Source: Alitabrizicola rongguiensis (GTDB taxonomy: Bacteria; Pseudomonadota; Alphaproteobacteria; Rhodobacterales; Rhodobacteraceae). From it: a DNA stretch of 64,000 bases. The notes beneath the pieces are model-generated. The model was not told where the DNA came from. It searched no databases and worked only from the letters and a program-made list of their open reading frames with translations. The first letter of the stretch is position 1. Each line of letters starts with the position of its first letter. The translations under genes and the position numbers were made by a program. This document shows, piece after piece, positions 54,558-64,000 of the stretch. Where the stretch lies: contig NZ_JAKENF010000002.1 in NCBI RefSeq assembly GCF_021491355.1, positions 868,001-932,000 of the forward strand. Reading direction: 5' to 3'.

Positions 54558-56364
54558 GAACGGTCGGCGTGGCTCCGTCCGGGCGTGTTGCAGTCTCGGT
54601 CATTGTCTCGTCCTCCCCGAGCCAGGCCCGCACACAGGTGTCGTGCAGTCCGATGACTGGCGAAGGCGCAATCTCGGACGGCACGGTCATGAGCCCGGAC
54701 CGGCTGTCCTGCGACGACCAAGAAATCACCAGAGGTGCCAGGATCATCGGCAGGGTTACCGGCAGCAGCCATAGGACAAGACCGGGCGCAAGGAAATAGA
54801 CTACCGAAAGTCCAACCAGACCGTTCAGGGATATCCAGCGGGATGCAGCCCATGCCTCGCCCACCGTCAGCCTGCCATCGCCACGATTGTTGGTCGGCCA
54901 TCCGCCATCACGTCCGAAGATGACCTGAAACACAGACCGCGTCTGATACATCAGCAACACCGGCGCAATGATCGAGGACAGAAGCAGTTCAACTATGGTC
55001 GAGACCAAGGCCCGCAGGCCTCCGCCAAAACTGCGTGCGCGTCCCGTGGCCATGGCATCGAGCGCGATCAGAAGCTTCGGCAGCAGGAGAAGGCCGAAGA
55101 TGCCGACGGCCAGGCCGATGGCCTTGGCAGATTCCGAAACGGGGAAGACAGGGAAAGGCCAACCTGCCTCGGGGAAGTAGTTCGGCGGAGGCGCGAATTC
55201 CTGGGCGAGGACGCTTGCCAGGATGAAGGCTAGCCAGAAGAGTGGCGCGATGTAGGCCAGCACACCCTGCACAAAGACCCACCGGCTCCAGAATTTCAGG
55301 CCGGGCGCGGCAATCAGGCGGCTGTGCTGGAGGTTGCCCTGGCACCAGCGGCGGTCGCGCTTTGCGTGATCGACGATGTTCTCGGGCCCTTCCTCGAAAG
55401 AGCCGTCCAGATCGTCGTCAAGCCGCACGGTCCATCCCGCCCGGGCGAGCAGTGCCGCTTCAACATAGTCATGGCTCAGGATGTGGCCGCCGAAGGGGGG
55501 CTTGCCCTTCAATTCGGGCAGACCGCAGCTCGCGGCGAAAGCACGCACACGGACAATGGCATTGTGCCCCCAGAAGGGGCCCGTGCGGCCCTGCATCATC
55601 GCAAGGCCACGGGCGAAGATCGGAGAAAAGAAACTCGCCGAGAACTGCATGGCCCGGCCGAACCGCGACCTGGCGCGAATGACCCGCGGCAGCGTCTGCA
55701 ACAGCCCGAGATCGGGTGCCGCCTCCATCCTCCGGATCATCTCGAGGATGGTCTCGCCTTCCATCAGGCTATCGGCATCAAGGATCACCGCATAGTCGTA
55801 AGCTCCGCCCGACCACGTGAAGAAATCCTCGATATTGCCAGCCTTGCGCCCGGTATTCTTCTCGCGGCGCCGATAGAAGATCCGCCCTTGGCCATCGCGA
55901 TCGCGCACAAGCCGCAGGAACCAGAGCGCCTCGCGCGCTGCAATTTCTTCGTTGCGGGTGTCGGAGAGGATGGCGAAATGAACGGTCGCATCGGTTCCCG
56001 TCGCGGCAATCGACTGGTCCATTGCGGCCACACGCGCAAAGGTGATGACCGGATCCTCGTTGTAGACAGGAACGAGGATCGCCGTACGTCCGTTGATCGG
56101 CTTATGCGGGACATCCGGCGCTTCCGGTCGGGTCGTCAGGCCCAGCAGGCCCTGTGCGGCCCCCCAGGCCAGCCAGAAGGTGGAAAGACCGATAAGTACG
56201 GACCGGACGATATCCCAACCATCAAGACCGTCGGCCTGTCCGAACTGCAGGAACAGCATGAAGCCGGTCGCAGCGGCGGCAAGGCTAAGCGCAAAGACCG
56301 ACAGGCGCGCGGTTAGAACGGCTGCCCCGTTGTGGGCACCGTCACTTCGCCCGTCTGGTTGCAT
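54550..56364 (-). CDS. opgH: Glucan backbone glucosyltransferase OpgH
   Basis: A 604-residue inner-membrane GT2 enzyme that builds the beta-glucan chain from UDP-glucose. Two N-terminal helices, the GT domain with VPVYNEDP, DADSLMEGET (DxD), SHDYVEAALL and RDRRWCQGN, and several C-terminal helices are seen. It is shorter than E. coli OpgH, which has a longer cytoplasmic N-terminus. The ATG follows directly on TGATAG, the tandem stops of opgI in the same frame. Confidence 0.95.
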   Translation of the reverse strand: MQPDGRSDGAHNGAAVLTARLSVFALSLAAAATGFMLFLQFGQADGLDGWDIVRSVLIGLSTFWLAWGAAQGLLGLTTRPEAPDVPHKPINGRTAILVPVYNEDPVITFARVAAMDQSIAATGTDATVHFAILSDTRNEEIAAREALWFLRLVRDRDGQGRIFYRRREKNTGRKAGNIEDFFTWSGGAYDYAVILDADSLMEGETILEMIRRMEAAPDLGLLQTLPRVIRARSRFGRAMQFSASFFSPIFARGLAMMQGRTGPFWGHNAIVRVRAFAASCGLPELKGKPPFGGHILSHDYVEAALLARAGWTVRLDDDLDGSFEEGPENIVDHAKRDRRWCQGNLQHSRLIAAPGLKFWSRWVFVQGVLAYIAPLFWLAFILASVLAQEFAPPPNYFPEAGWPFPVFPVSESAKAIGLAVGIFGLLLLPKLLIALDAMATGRARSFGGGLRALVSTIVELLLSSIIAPVLLMYQTRSVFQVIFGRDGGWPTNNRGDGRLTVGEAWAASRWISLNGLVGLSVVYFLAPGLVLWLLPVTLPMILAPLVISWSSQDSRSGLMTVPSEIAPSPVIGLHDTCVRAWLGEDETMTETATRPDGATPTVHA

Positions 56365-56367
56365 CTA

Positions 56368-56568
56368 TCAGCGCTCACCCCGTTGCGCGCCGCTTGTCGT
56401 TTCGGCGCGACCCGATCCTAGCATAAGTCGCGTCATCGCAAGCCCCAGCTTTCGCGAGGGAGCCTCCAGCATCTGCTTGGGCATGGCCAGAGGAGCTTGG
56501 GGCAGAGCGCCGATGCGGCCCGCCAGTTCCACGAATTCACGATCCATCATGCCCTCGGACGATTGCAT
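56368..56568 (-). CDS. opgI: OpgI, small protein between opgG and opgH
   Basis: A 66-residue ORF whose ATG overlaps the opgG stop (TGATG). It has a hydrophilic start, then GALPQAPLAMPKQMLEAPSRK and a basic helical end (only APLAMPKQMLEAPSRK is quoted as the key part). The operon opgGIHC of R. sphaeroides has a gene of unknown role, opgI, in this place. The frame is the same as opgH, from which it is split only by TGATAG, so it may be a detached N-terminal part of OpgH. Confidence 0.75.
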   Translation of the reverse strand: MQSSEGMMDREFVELAGRIGALPQAPLAMPKQMLEAPSRKLGLAMTRLMLGSGRAETTSGAQRGER

Positions 56569-58211
56569 CACGCCACCACCCATTGATAAAGCCAGAGTTC
56601 AGTCAGTTTCCGCCCGAAACCCGCGACATGCGCCGAGAGTTCCACCGTTGCTCCAGGCTGGGCCGACACATCGACCACGAGCCTCCAGATATCTTCGCGA
56701 CCCGAGATATGCTGCAAAGTCTGCTGCACAATCTCGCCTCCCGTGATCGTGACCACAGGCTCTACAGCAGCATCGCCCGGCAGATTGCCAAGCAAGCCAC
56801 CCTTGAAATCGACCACGAACTTTCTCGTGCCGTCGCTGGCGTCGCTTCCCGCGACCCCACCCTTGCCGGCCCGAGTTTCGTATACGTAGGCCAGAGTCTC
56901 GTTGCTATCATGCGGCAGGTCACCCCACCGCAGCCGGTAGGCATACTCCCGCGAATCCCCGGCCTTGATATGGCCATCCGGCACCCAAAACGCAACGATG
57001 TTATCGTTAGCCTCGGATTCTGTCGGAATTTCGAACAATCGCACGAAACCCGACCCCCAGTCGCCCACCGGCTCGACGTTAAGAGACGGGCGCCGGTGAT
57101 AAGCAGTTCCTGGATCCTGATAGTTTTCGAAGTTGCGGTCGCGCTGGAAAAGGCCGAAGGCGCGCGGATTGGTTTCCTGGAAATAGGACCCCGACAGACG
57201 CGGCGGATTATTGAGCGGCCGCCAGATCGTGTCGCCGTCTGACCCGACGATCCGCAATCCGTCGCTGTCATGGACGTTCGGGCGGAAGTCGTCGAACTGA
57301 TGCCGGTTCTTTTCCGAGAACAGGAACATCGAGGTCAGCGGTGCCACGCCCAACTGCTGCACGTCCTGCCGGAAGAACAGCCGCGCCGTGACGTCCATCA
57401 CCGTTTCGGCGCCAGGGGCAACGACAAAACGATAGGCACCGGTCACGCTCGGGCTTTCAAGCGCAGCGTAGATCGTGATCGTCTGCCGCGAGTCGACGGG
57501 CTTTTCGATGTAGAAACGTGAGAAGCGCGGGAACTCCTCAGCGGTGTCGAGGCCGGAATTGATCGCCAGTCCACGCGCGGAGATACCGTAGGCATTGCCG
57601 CGGCCAAGCGCGCGGAAATAGCTGGCACCGAGAAATGCCACGACCTCGTCCCATACGTCGGGCCGGTTCAGCGGCGTGTGCAGGCGAAACCCGGCCACTC
57701 CCGGCAACTGCGGGTTCGGCGGCAGGCGGGTGGCAAGATCGTTCAGGAATTGGAAATCATCGGTTGCGACGACAATGGGTGTCGCCTGATCGCCGGTGAC
57801 CTCGTAAAGCTGGACCGGGTCCTTGAACAGCCAACCCATCGGCAGCGCATGCAGGCGGAAGAAGCTGCCGTCTTCCTGCCACCGCGCCCGCTCGGGACGA
57901 AAGCTGATCAAGCGGTAGTCGTCGTAGCTCAGCTCGTCGAATGCCGTTTCCTTGCGCTCGGGCGCGGCATAGGCCTGAGATGCGAGCGCCCGCATCTCCT
58001 CCGTCAACTGGTCAAAGCTGAATTTCTGCGCCGCGGCATTCGCCGAGGCCTCTTGCGCCCCTGCCCGGAGGGGCCAGCCCATGCCTGCCAGCGCCACTGC
58101 CGTCATCGAGACGGCAGCCAGAACGTCACGACGACGGACGTGCGGCGAAAATTGGAAAGCAGGAGGCATGGTCTCTGTTGTTTTCAGCAGCTTCGGGCGG
58201 GTAAATGACAT
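56568..58211 (-). CDS. opgG: Periplasmic glucan biosynthesis protein OpgG/OpgD
   Basis: A 547-residue periplasmic protein with a Tat signal (SPHVRRRDVLAAVSMTA, twin arginine followed by a hydrophobic stretch and cleavage after AGA). The mature part has FDELSYDDYRLISFRPE and the OpgG fold ending with an immunoglobulin-like domain. Tat export is usual for OpgD, Sec for OpgG, but operon position with opgH fits OpgG in R. sphaeroides. Starts at 58211 or 58169 (MPPAFQFSPH) are both possible. It shapes or helps assemble the glucans. Confidence 0.92.
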   Translation of the reverse strand: MSFTRPKLLKTTETMPPAFQFSPHVRRRDVLAAVSMTAVALAGMGWPLRAGAQEASANAAAQKFSFDQLTEEMRALASQAYAAPERKETAFDELSYDDYRLISFRPERARWQEDGSFFRLHALPMGWLFKDPVQLYEVTGDQATPIVVATDDFQFLNDLATRLPPNPQLPGVAGFRLHTPLNRPDVWDEVVAFLGASYFRALGRGNAYGISARGLAINSGLDTAEEFPRFSRFYIEKPVDSRQTITIYAALESPSVTGAYRFVVAPGAETVMDVTARLFFRQDVQQLGVAPLTSMFLFSEKNRHQFDDFRPNVHDSDGLRIVGSDGDTIWRPLNNPPRLSGSYFQETNPRAFGLFQRDRNFENYQDPGTAYHRRPSLNVEPVGDWGSGFVRLFEIPTESEANDNIVAFWVPDGHIKAGDSREYAYRLRWGDLPHDSNETLAYVYETRAGKGGVAGSDASDGTRKFVVDFKGGLLGNLPGDAAVEPVVTITGGEIVQQTLQHISGREDIWRLVVDVSAQPGATVELSAHVAGFGRKLTELWLYQWVVA

Positions 58212-58527
58212 TTCCGGGTCAAGCTATCCAGCAAAAGACCCTTGTGTTTGGCGCATTGCTGCCATGCATCCAATGCAATCTCCTTGCAAATGCGTGCCAC
58301 GAACATCGCCACATCACAATTGCAGCGTGCGATAGCAACATTCTGCAAGTGCAGCCTAGAGGAGCAGTAACATTCTGCTTCCATCCGGAAAAGCTGCCGG
58401 ACCGCTCTGCCTTAAAATTGGGCAGGTTCCTGCCCAAGAGAGGGGGCATTGCCGGGCAATAGACGCGAAAACGGGCAGAAAAACGAATCAGAGGCGCTGC
58501 ATTATGCACTTCCGCGTCACCGGGCGG
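58212..58527. other. 316-bp region between opgG and mtlK
   Basis: Holds the opgGIHC promoter, which I cannot place, and the mtlK terminator (58412-58437). CATGCATCCAATGCAA-type short repeats are present but show no clear operator. No ORF with a start signal or domain is seen. Confidence 0.5.
58412..58437 (-). terminator. Intrinsic terminator of the polyol operon
   Basis: Perfect palindrome with arms TTGGGCAGG (58418-58426) and CCTGCCCAA (58429-58437). On the minus strand it is followed by TTTTAAGG. It lies 91 bp past the mtlK stop, the last gene of the smo/mtl operon. Confidence 0.75.
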
Positions 58528-59964
58528 TCACCTGCGCAGGTAGTCCTCCAGCACGGACCGTGTACCTCGCGACCAGAGAGCGTTCAGCCATTTGGTGAAG
58601 CTCGACCGAACCCGGGGATCGCGCCCGATCTCGCCATAGATATCATCCATTGCCAGCCAGCGAGACGGGTCGTCTTTCGCCGATTGCGCAACAATCGTCA
58701 GCCGGTCCCAGTTGGGATCGTTTGGCGCAGTGACAGCGCCGCTGTCGGTCGTGCCCGCGCAATAGCGGCACCAGAGCGCACATTCGAGGATGAGACCCTC
58801 GGGCACCCGACCTGACGCCAGATTGTCACGCAGGGACGGAAGGATGAACTTCGGCTGCCGGTTCGAACCATCCAGGCAAAGCCGGCGGACCGTGTCGGCG
58901 ATTTCGGGATTGGCGAAGCGGCTTTCGATCAACCGGAGATAACTGCCAAGGTCAGTGTTTGGCACGGGCGCCACAAACGGGACGATATCATCGCGTTCGA
59001 CCTTCGAAAGGAAAGCCGCGATCTGCGGATCCGCCATCGCCTCGTGCACCAGTTCGATGTCCAAAAGGCCGCCGGGATAGGCGATGATGGCGTGCCCGCC
59101 GTTCAGGATGCGGATCTTCATCGCCTCATAGGCATGGACGTGATCGGTGAAGGTCACGCCAACCTCTTCAAGCGCCGGGCGACCGGCGGTGAAATGATCT
59201 TCGAGCACCCATTGGCGGAAAGGTTCGCAAGTCACCGGGACGGGGTCGTCTAGGCCGAACTCGGCTGCCAGTGCGCGCTCGCGTGGGCCTGTCGCCGGGG
59301 TGATGCGGTCGACCATGCCATTGGGGAAAGCCACATTGCCCCGCACCCATTCAGCAAACGCGGTATCGGAAAGCTCCGCGAGGCCCGTGACCGCATCGCG
59401 GGTGACATGACCATTGCCCGGCAGGTTGTCGCAGGACATGACGGTAAAGGGTTGCACACCGGCCAACCATCTCGCCTTGAGCGCAGCCAGGATCGCGCCG
59501 AACGCGGTTACCGGCCGACCGGGCTGACGGGAGTCCGCCAAGATGTCGGCGGCCGCGGGGTCGAAGCGACCGGTCGCCGGATCGACGAAGTATCCCCCCT
59601 CGGTCACAGTCAGCGAAACGATACGGACGGCGGGATCGGACATGGCGGCGATCAGCGGGGCATTGTCGGGCGCAACTTCGGCAAAGTCGATCATTGCACC
59701 GATGCGGCGCGCCTTATGCCCCGCCGGATCGAGCTCGATGACTGTCGAAAGGTAGTCCTGCGCTCGAAGCTGTTCGCGCATGCGCGCGTCGCCGTCCCGA
59801 ACCCCGGCGCCGACAATGGCCCAGTCGTGATCGTGCCCCTTGGCGAAAAGGTCGTCCAGATAGACGGCCTGGTGCGCACGGTGGAAGTTGCCAAGGCCGA
59901 TATGGACGATGCCGCGGCTCAGGCGGCTGCGGTCATAGGCGGGAAGGGAAATGGAACGCGGCAT
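58528..59964 (-). CDS. mtlK: Mannitol 2-dehydrogenase
   Basis: A 478-residue polyol-specific long-chain dehydrogenase that oxidises mannitol (and often arabitol or sorbitol) to the ketose with NAD+. IVHIGLGNFHRAHQAVY is the NAD-binding start, TVTEGGYFVD and SCDNLPGNGHVTRDAV follow, and KIRILNGGHAIIAY holds the catalytic lysine, asparagine and histidine (K-x4-N-x2-H). It matches MtlK of R. sphaeroides in size and in position after smoS. Confidence 0.94.
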   Translation of the reverse strand: MPRSISLPAYDRSRLSRGIVHIGLGNFHRAHQAVYLDDLFAKGHDHDWAIVGAGVRDGDARMREQLRAQDYLSTVIELDPAGHKARRIGAMIDFAEVAPDNAPLIAAMSDPAVRIVSLTVTEGGYFVDPATGRFDPAAADILADSRQPGRPVTAFGAILAALKARWLAGVQPFTVMSCDNLPGNGHVTRDAVTGLAELSDTAFAEWVRGNVAFPNGMVDRITPATGPRERALAAEFGLDDPVPVTCEPFRQWVLEDHFTAGRPALEEVGVTFTDHVHAYEAMKIRILNGGHAIIAYPGGLLDIELVHEAMADPQIAAFLSKVERDDIVPFVAPVPNTDLGSYLRLIESRFANPEIADTVRRLCLDGSNRQPKFILPSLRDNLASGRVPEGLILECALWCRYCAGTTDSGAVTAPNDPNWDRLTIVAQSAKDDPSRWLAMDDIYGEIGRDPRVRSSFTKWLNALWSRGTRSVLEDYLRR

Positions 59965-60033
59965 GGCTTGGCCTCGGGATTGGGCGGTCGTGAGATTGCG
60001 GATGGCGGCACTTGGCCGTGGCGGCTGTGCCGT

Positions 60034-60800
60034 TCAGCTCATCCAGTTCCCGCCATCAACGTTGTAGGTCTGCGAAACGACGTAGTCAGAGTCTGCGGAG
60101 GCGAGGAAGATCGCCATGCCGGTCAGGTCCTGCGCGGTGCCCATGCGGCCGAACGGCACCTCGAGGCCAACCCGGCGTTTCTTCTCGCCCTTGGGAAGAC
60201 CCTCATACTTGGCAAATAGCGCATCGACCCCGTCCCAGTGGTCGCCGTCGACTACGCCGGGCGCGATGGCATTGACGTTGATGCCGTGCTTGATGAGATC
60301 CAGGCCTGCGCTTTGGGTCAGGCTGATGACGGCAGCCTTTGTAGCGCAGTAGACCGCCACCAGGGCCTCGCCCCGACGCCCGGCCTGACTGGCCATGTTG
60401 ATGATCTTGCCACCGCCGCCGCGCGCGATCATGTGCCGGGCAACCGCCTGCATCGTAAAGAGAGTGCCAGCGACGTTGATGGAGAACAGTCGGTCGTAGC
60501 TTGCGCGCGTGATCTCGACGATCGGGGCAAGGTCGAACAAGGCGGCATTGTTGACCAGTATATCAATCCGGCCCATCCGCTCGATGGCCTCTGCAACTGC
60601 GGCGTCGATGCTTGCCTGCTCGCTTACATCCATGCGGATCGGAATGGCGCCTTCGCCCAGTTGGCTCGCTGCCAGGTCAGCAGCGGCAAAGTTGATGTCT
60701 GCGATCGCGACCCGCGCCCCTTCGCGCAGATAGGCGCGCGCAAATTCAAGGCCGATGCCCCGTGCGGCGCCGGTTATCAGCGCACATTTGCCTTCCAGTT

Positions 60801-60804
<4 letters not shown>
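60034..60804 (-). CDS. smoS: Sorbitol dehydrogenase SmoS (SDR)
   Basis: A 256-residue classical [18 protein letters not shown] for NAD, the D in ADINF, NNAALF, and the active-site [15 protein letters not shown] (Y-x3-K). The whole protein fits R. sphaeroides sorbitol dehydrogenase, which oxidises D-sorbitol to D-fructose and galactitol to tagatose. It overlaps smoK by 4 bp (ATGA) and precedes mtlK by 69 bp. Confidence 0.93.
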
Positions 60805-61802
<998 letters not shown>

Positions 61803-61812
61803 GTCTTTCCCC

Positions 61813-62643
61813 TTACTTCACGGCGCCGAAGGTCAGGCCGCGGACGAGTTGCTTCTGGCTGAACCAGCCGAGGATCAGGATCGGCGCGATGGCCATGGTG
61901 CTGGCCGCGCTGAGTTTCGCGTAGAACAGGCCCTGCGGCGCCGAGAAGCTGGCAATGAAGGCCGAAAGCGGCGCCGCCTTGGTGGTGGTCAGCGTGATGG
62001 TCCAGAACGCCTCGTTCCAGGCGAGGATCACGTTGAGGAGCAACGTCGACGCGATGCCGGGAACGGCCATCGGCGTCAGGACGTAGACGATCTCGTTCCA
62101 CAAACTCGCGCCGTCCATCCGCGCGGCTTCCAGGATTTCGCCCGGGATTTCGCGGAAGTAGGTGTAAAGCATCCAGACGATGATCGGCAGGTTCATCAGC
62201 ATCAGCGCCAGAACGAGACCGATCTTGGTGTCAAACAACCCGACCCGCTGAAACACGAGGTAGAGCGGGATCATGACAGCGACGGCCGGCATCATCTTGG
62301 TGGACAGCATCCACATCAGCAGGTCCTTGGTGCGCTTGGTCGGCACAAAGGCCATCGACCAGGCCGCAGGGATCGCTATGGCCAGACCAAGCAGGGTCGA
62401 GCCGATCGAGATGACGACCGAGTTCCAGAAGAACCGAGGATAGTCGGATCGTGCCCAGACTTCGGTGTAATTCTCGAATGTCCAGTCGGCGGAGAACAGT
62501 TCAGGCGGCGAGGCGACGGCGGAAGCCTCGGTCTTGAAGCTGGTGATCAGCATCCAGAGGACCGGAAAGAATATCAGCAGGGCGACGAACCAGGCGGCGA
62601 TTGTGGTCAGCAGGCGGCGTCGGGGCGAAAGGGCGCGGGCCAT
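61813..62643 (-). CDS. smoG: Polyol ABC transporter permease SmoG
   Basis: A 276-residue MalG-like permease with six transmembrane helices and the EAA loop [20 protein letters not shown] (EAA-x3-G). It pairs with SmoF. It is 10 bp before smoK and 14 bp after smoF. Confidence 0.93.
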   Translation of the reverse strand: MARALSPRRRLLTTIAAWFVALLIFFPVLWMLITSFKTEASAVASPPELFSADWTFENYTEVWARSDYPRFFWNSVVISIGSTLLGLAIAIPAAWSMAFVPTKRTKDLLMWMLSTKMMPAVAVMIPLYLVFQRVGLFDTKIGLVLALMLMNLPIIVWMLYTYFREIPGEILEAARMDGASLWNEIVYVLTPMAVPGIASTLLLNVILAWNEAFWTITLTTTKAAPLSAFIASFSAPQGLFYAKLSAASTMAIAPILILGWFSQKQLVRGLTFGAVK

Positions 62644-62657
62644 GTGTTTTCCTCCGC

Positions 62658-63530
62658 TCAGGCGTCAAGGTTCTTGCCAAGGCCGCGCATCAGGAAGACC
62701 GCGACGATGTTTGCGAGGATGACCGCGATGATCCCGCCCGCAGCCGCGCGACCGATATCCTTGGCCACGATTGCCTGCTTGAAGATCATGTAGGGCAGCG
62801 TGGTCGAGGCCGAGCCGGGCCCGCCTTGAGTGGTCGTGTAGATCTCGCCGAAGATCCCGAGCAGGAAGATCGTCTGGATCAGGATTACCGCCGTGATTGC
62901 CCGGGTCAGGTGCGGCAGGATGATGTAGCGGAAGCGGCTGAAGGCGCTTGCGCCATCCATCTCGGCCGCCTCGATCTGTTCCGAGGACAGCGATTGCAGG
63001 GCAGTCAGCAGGATCAGCGTGGCGAAGGGTAGCCATTCCCAGGCGACGATGGCAATGACCGACGGCATCGGGTGCTGCTCGAGAAAGAGGATCGGTTGCG
63101 CGCCGAATCCGCGAGAAATGGCGGCGAACAGCCCATTCTGGGGATGCATGAACAGGTTTTCCCAGATCGAGGCGGCAACCGGCGGCATCACGAAGAAGGG
63201 CGCGATCACCAGAATGCGGAGGACGCCCTGCCCCTTTACCGGCTGGTCGATCAGCAGTGCGACAAGCGTCCCCAGCACGACGGTGATGACAAGAACGCCG
63301 CCGACCAGGGCCAGAGTGTTCCAGATCGCCAGCCAGAAGTCCGGCGAGTTCAGGAACCAGATGTAGTTGTTGAACCCGACCCAGCCCGTCCGTTCGGGCG
63401 ATAGGAGCCGATACAGCCGGAACGAGAAGTAGAGCGTCATTGCCAGCGGGACGATCATCCAGATGAAAAGCAGGATGACCGAGGGCGCCACCATCAGGCG
63501 CGCGGCAAGACGGGTGGATTGCGTCGACAT
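62658..63530 (-). CDS. smoF: Polyol ABC transporter permease SmoF
   Basis: A 290-residue MalF-like permease with six transmembrane helices; the EAA loop is EAAEMDGASAFSRFRYIILP. It forms the membrane channel with SmoG. It follows smoE after a 181-bp gap with hairpins. Confidence 0.93.
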   Translation of the reverse strand: MSTQSTRLAARLMVAPSVILLFIWMIVPLAMTLYFSFRLYRLLSPERTGWVGFNNYIWFLNSPDFWLAIWNTLALVGGVLVITVVLGTLVALLIDQPVKGQGVLRILVIAPFFVMPPVAASIWENLFMHPQNGLFAAISRGFGAQPILFLEQHPMPSVIAIVAWEWLPFATLILLTALQSLSSEQIEAAEMDGASAFSRFRYIILPHLTRAITAVILIQTIFLLGIFGEIYTTTQGGPGSASTTLPYMIFKQAIVAKDIGRAAAGGIIAVILANIVAVFLMRGLGKNLDA

Positions 63531-63635
63531 GGCAGTCTCCGGGGGCTGGGACCGGGAAGTGGCGCGCCAGACGGCCAGAAGCGGCCGTGGACGTACCGTT
63601 GCTATCTGAGTGGGGCCGCGCGCGGCGACCGGAGG

Positions 63636-63702
63636 CGAAGGGCGAAACAGGCGGAACGTTCCGCCCTTCGCGGGAGGCGGGGCTAGACCTAAGGCCAGCC
63701 CC
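63636..63702 (-). promoter_or_regulatory. Two stems between smoE and smoF, possible attenuator
   Basis: CGAAGGGCG (63636-63644) pairs with CGCCCTTCG (63662-63670); inside it GGCGGAACGTTCCGCC (63650-63665) is an alternative perfect palindrome. A second stem GGGGCT/AGCCCC lies at 63679-63702, right after the smoE stop. They probably set the ratio of binding protein to permease, as often seen in such operons. Confidence 0.5.
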
Positions 63703-63711
63703 GAACGCGGA

Positions 63712-64000
63712 TCACTTGATGTAACCGGCTGCCTTCATCTCATCGGCGACCGCAGCCTGGGCTTCCGCCAGCGCGTCATCGGCCGATTTCTGTCCGGCAA
63801 GTGCCGCCGAGAACAGTTCGCCGACAGTCGTGCCGAGCCCCTGGAACTCCGGGATCGCCACGAACTGGACACCGACATAGGGAACCGGCTTGACCGTGGG
63901 TTTGGTCGGATCAGCCGAGTTGATCGAGTCGAGCGTCATCTTCGCGAACGGAACCTTGGCGTATTCCGGGTTCTCATAGAGCGAGGTCCGGGTACCCGGA
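63712..64000 (-). CDS. smoE: Polyol ABC transporter substrate-binding protein, C-terminal part
   Basis: The last 95 residues or so of a periplasmic binding protein, cut by the window edge (5' end is beyond 64000). RTSLYENPEYAKVPFAK, VGVQFVAIPEFQGLGTTVGE in parts (VAIPEFQGLGT) and ALAEAQAAVADEMKAAGY are typical of the C-terminal helices of family 1 sugar-binding proteins such as SmoE. It is the first gene of smoEFGK-smoS-mtlK. Confidence 0.9.
   Translation of the reverse strand, partial: PGTRTSLYENPEYAKVPFAKMTLDSINSADPTKPTVKPVPYVGVQFVAIPEFQGLGTTVGELFSAALAGQKSADDALAEAQAAVADEMKAAGYIK

Overview
The window is a GC-rich alphaproteobacterial chromosome segment. It fits the Rhodobacter/Cereibacter/Paracoccus group (Rhodobacterales): it has an ethylmalonyl-CoA pathway in place of the glyoxylate shunt, an opgG-opgI-opgH-opgC glucan operon, a smoEFGK-smoS-mtlK polyol operon, FnrL-type boxes, and small proteins typical of that order (TIGR02300, DUF6455, DUF1737). 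No phage genes, insertion sequences or CRISPR arrays were seen.

Layout. 1-2.1 kb: end of a one-domain Lrp/AsnC-type protein and a RecD-like helicase. 2.2-8.2 kb: crotonyl-CoA carboxylase/reductase (ccr, minus strand) and ethylmalonyl-CoA mutase (ecm, plus strand), with an acyltransferase and small membrane or secreted proteins between them. 8.2-13.9 kb: accessory genes (DUF6455 protein behind an FNR box, ArsR/SRPBCC pair, deoD, aldo/keto reductase, chaC, two related zinc-ribbon membrane proteins, an SDR). 14.1-18.5 kb: sdhCDA-three lipoproteins-sdhB (minus). 18.7-21.4 kb: mcl2-nnrU-DUF1737-mch (minus). 22.8-33.9 kb: mdh, then sucC-X-sucD-sucA-sucB-three small genes-lpd (plus). 34-42.5 kb: GntR regulator, YgjP-like peptidase, TIGR02300 protein, tRNA-Ala(GGC), AGE epimerase, nadK, glyA, an alpha/beta hydrolase, cytochrome b561, and a 58-residue membrane protein behind a perfect FNR box. 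42.6-47 kb: fructose-type ABC transporter frcBCA with divergent ROK regulator frcR. 47-53 kb: urea-type transporter urtABCDE. 53.3-58.2 kb: opgGIHC. 58.5 kb to the end: smoE(partial)FGK-smoS-mtlK.

How the genes work together. The first half is a central-carbon supercluster. Ccr, Ecm, mesaconyl-CoA hydratase and malyl-CoA thioesterase turn acetyl-CoA into succinyl-CoA and malate. SucCD, Sdh, Mdh and the 2-oxoglutarate dehydrogenase complex (SucA, SucB, Lpd) pass these through the TCA cycle. The second half is uptake of sugars, polyols and urea, plus periplasmic glucan synthesis.

Most interesting signals. The sdhC and sucC promoters each carry two GTGATCAC palindromes whose centres are exactly 21 bp apart, next to TTGCGA-type elements. 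One of these elements shares an 11-mer with the ecm promoter. This looks like shared control of TCA and ethylmalonyl-CoA genes. Other points are poorly characterised genes embedded in the sdh and suc operons (two of the sdh lipoproteins are Cx40C paralogues), an opgI frame separated from opgH only by two stop codons, and two FNR boxes in front of small genes of unknown function.
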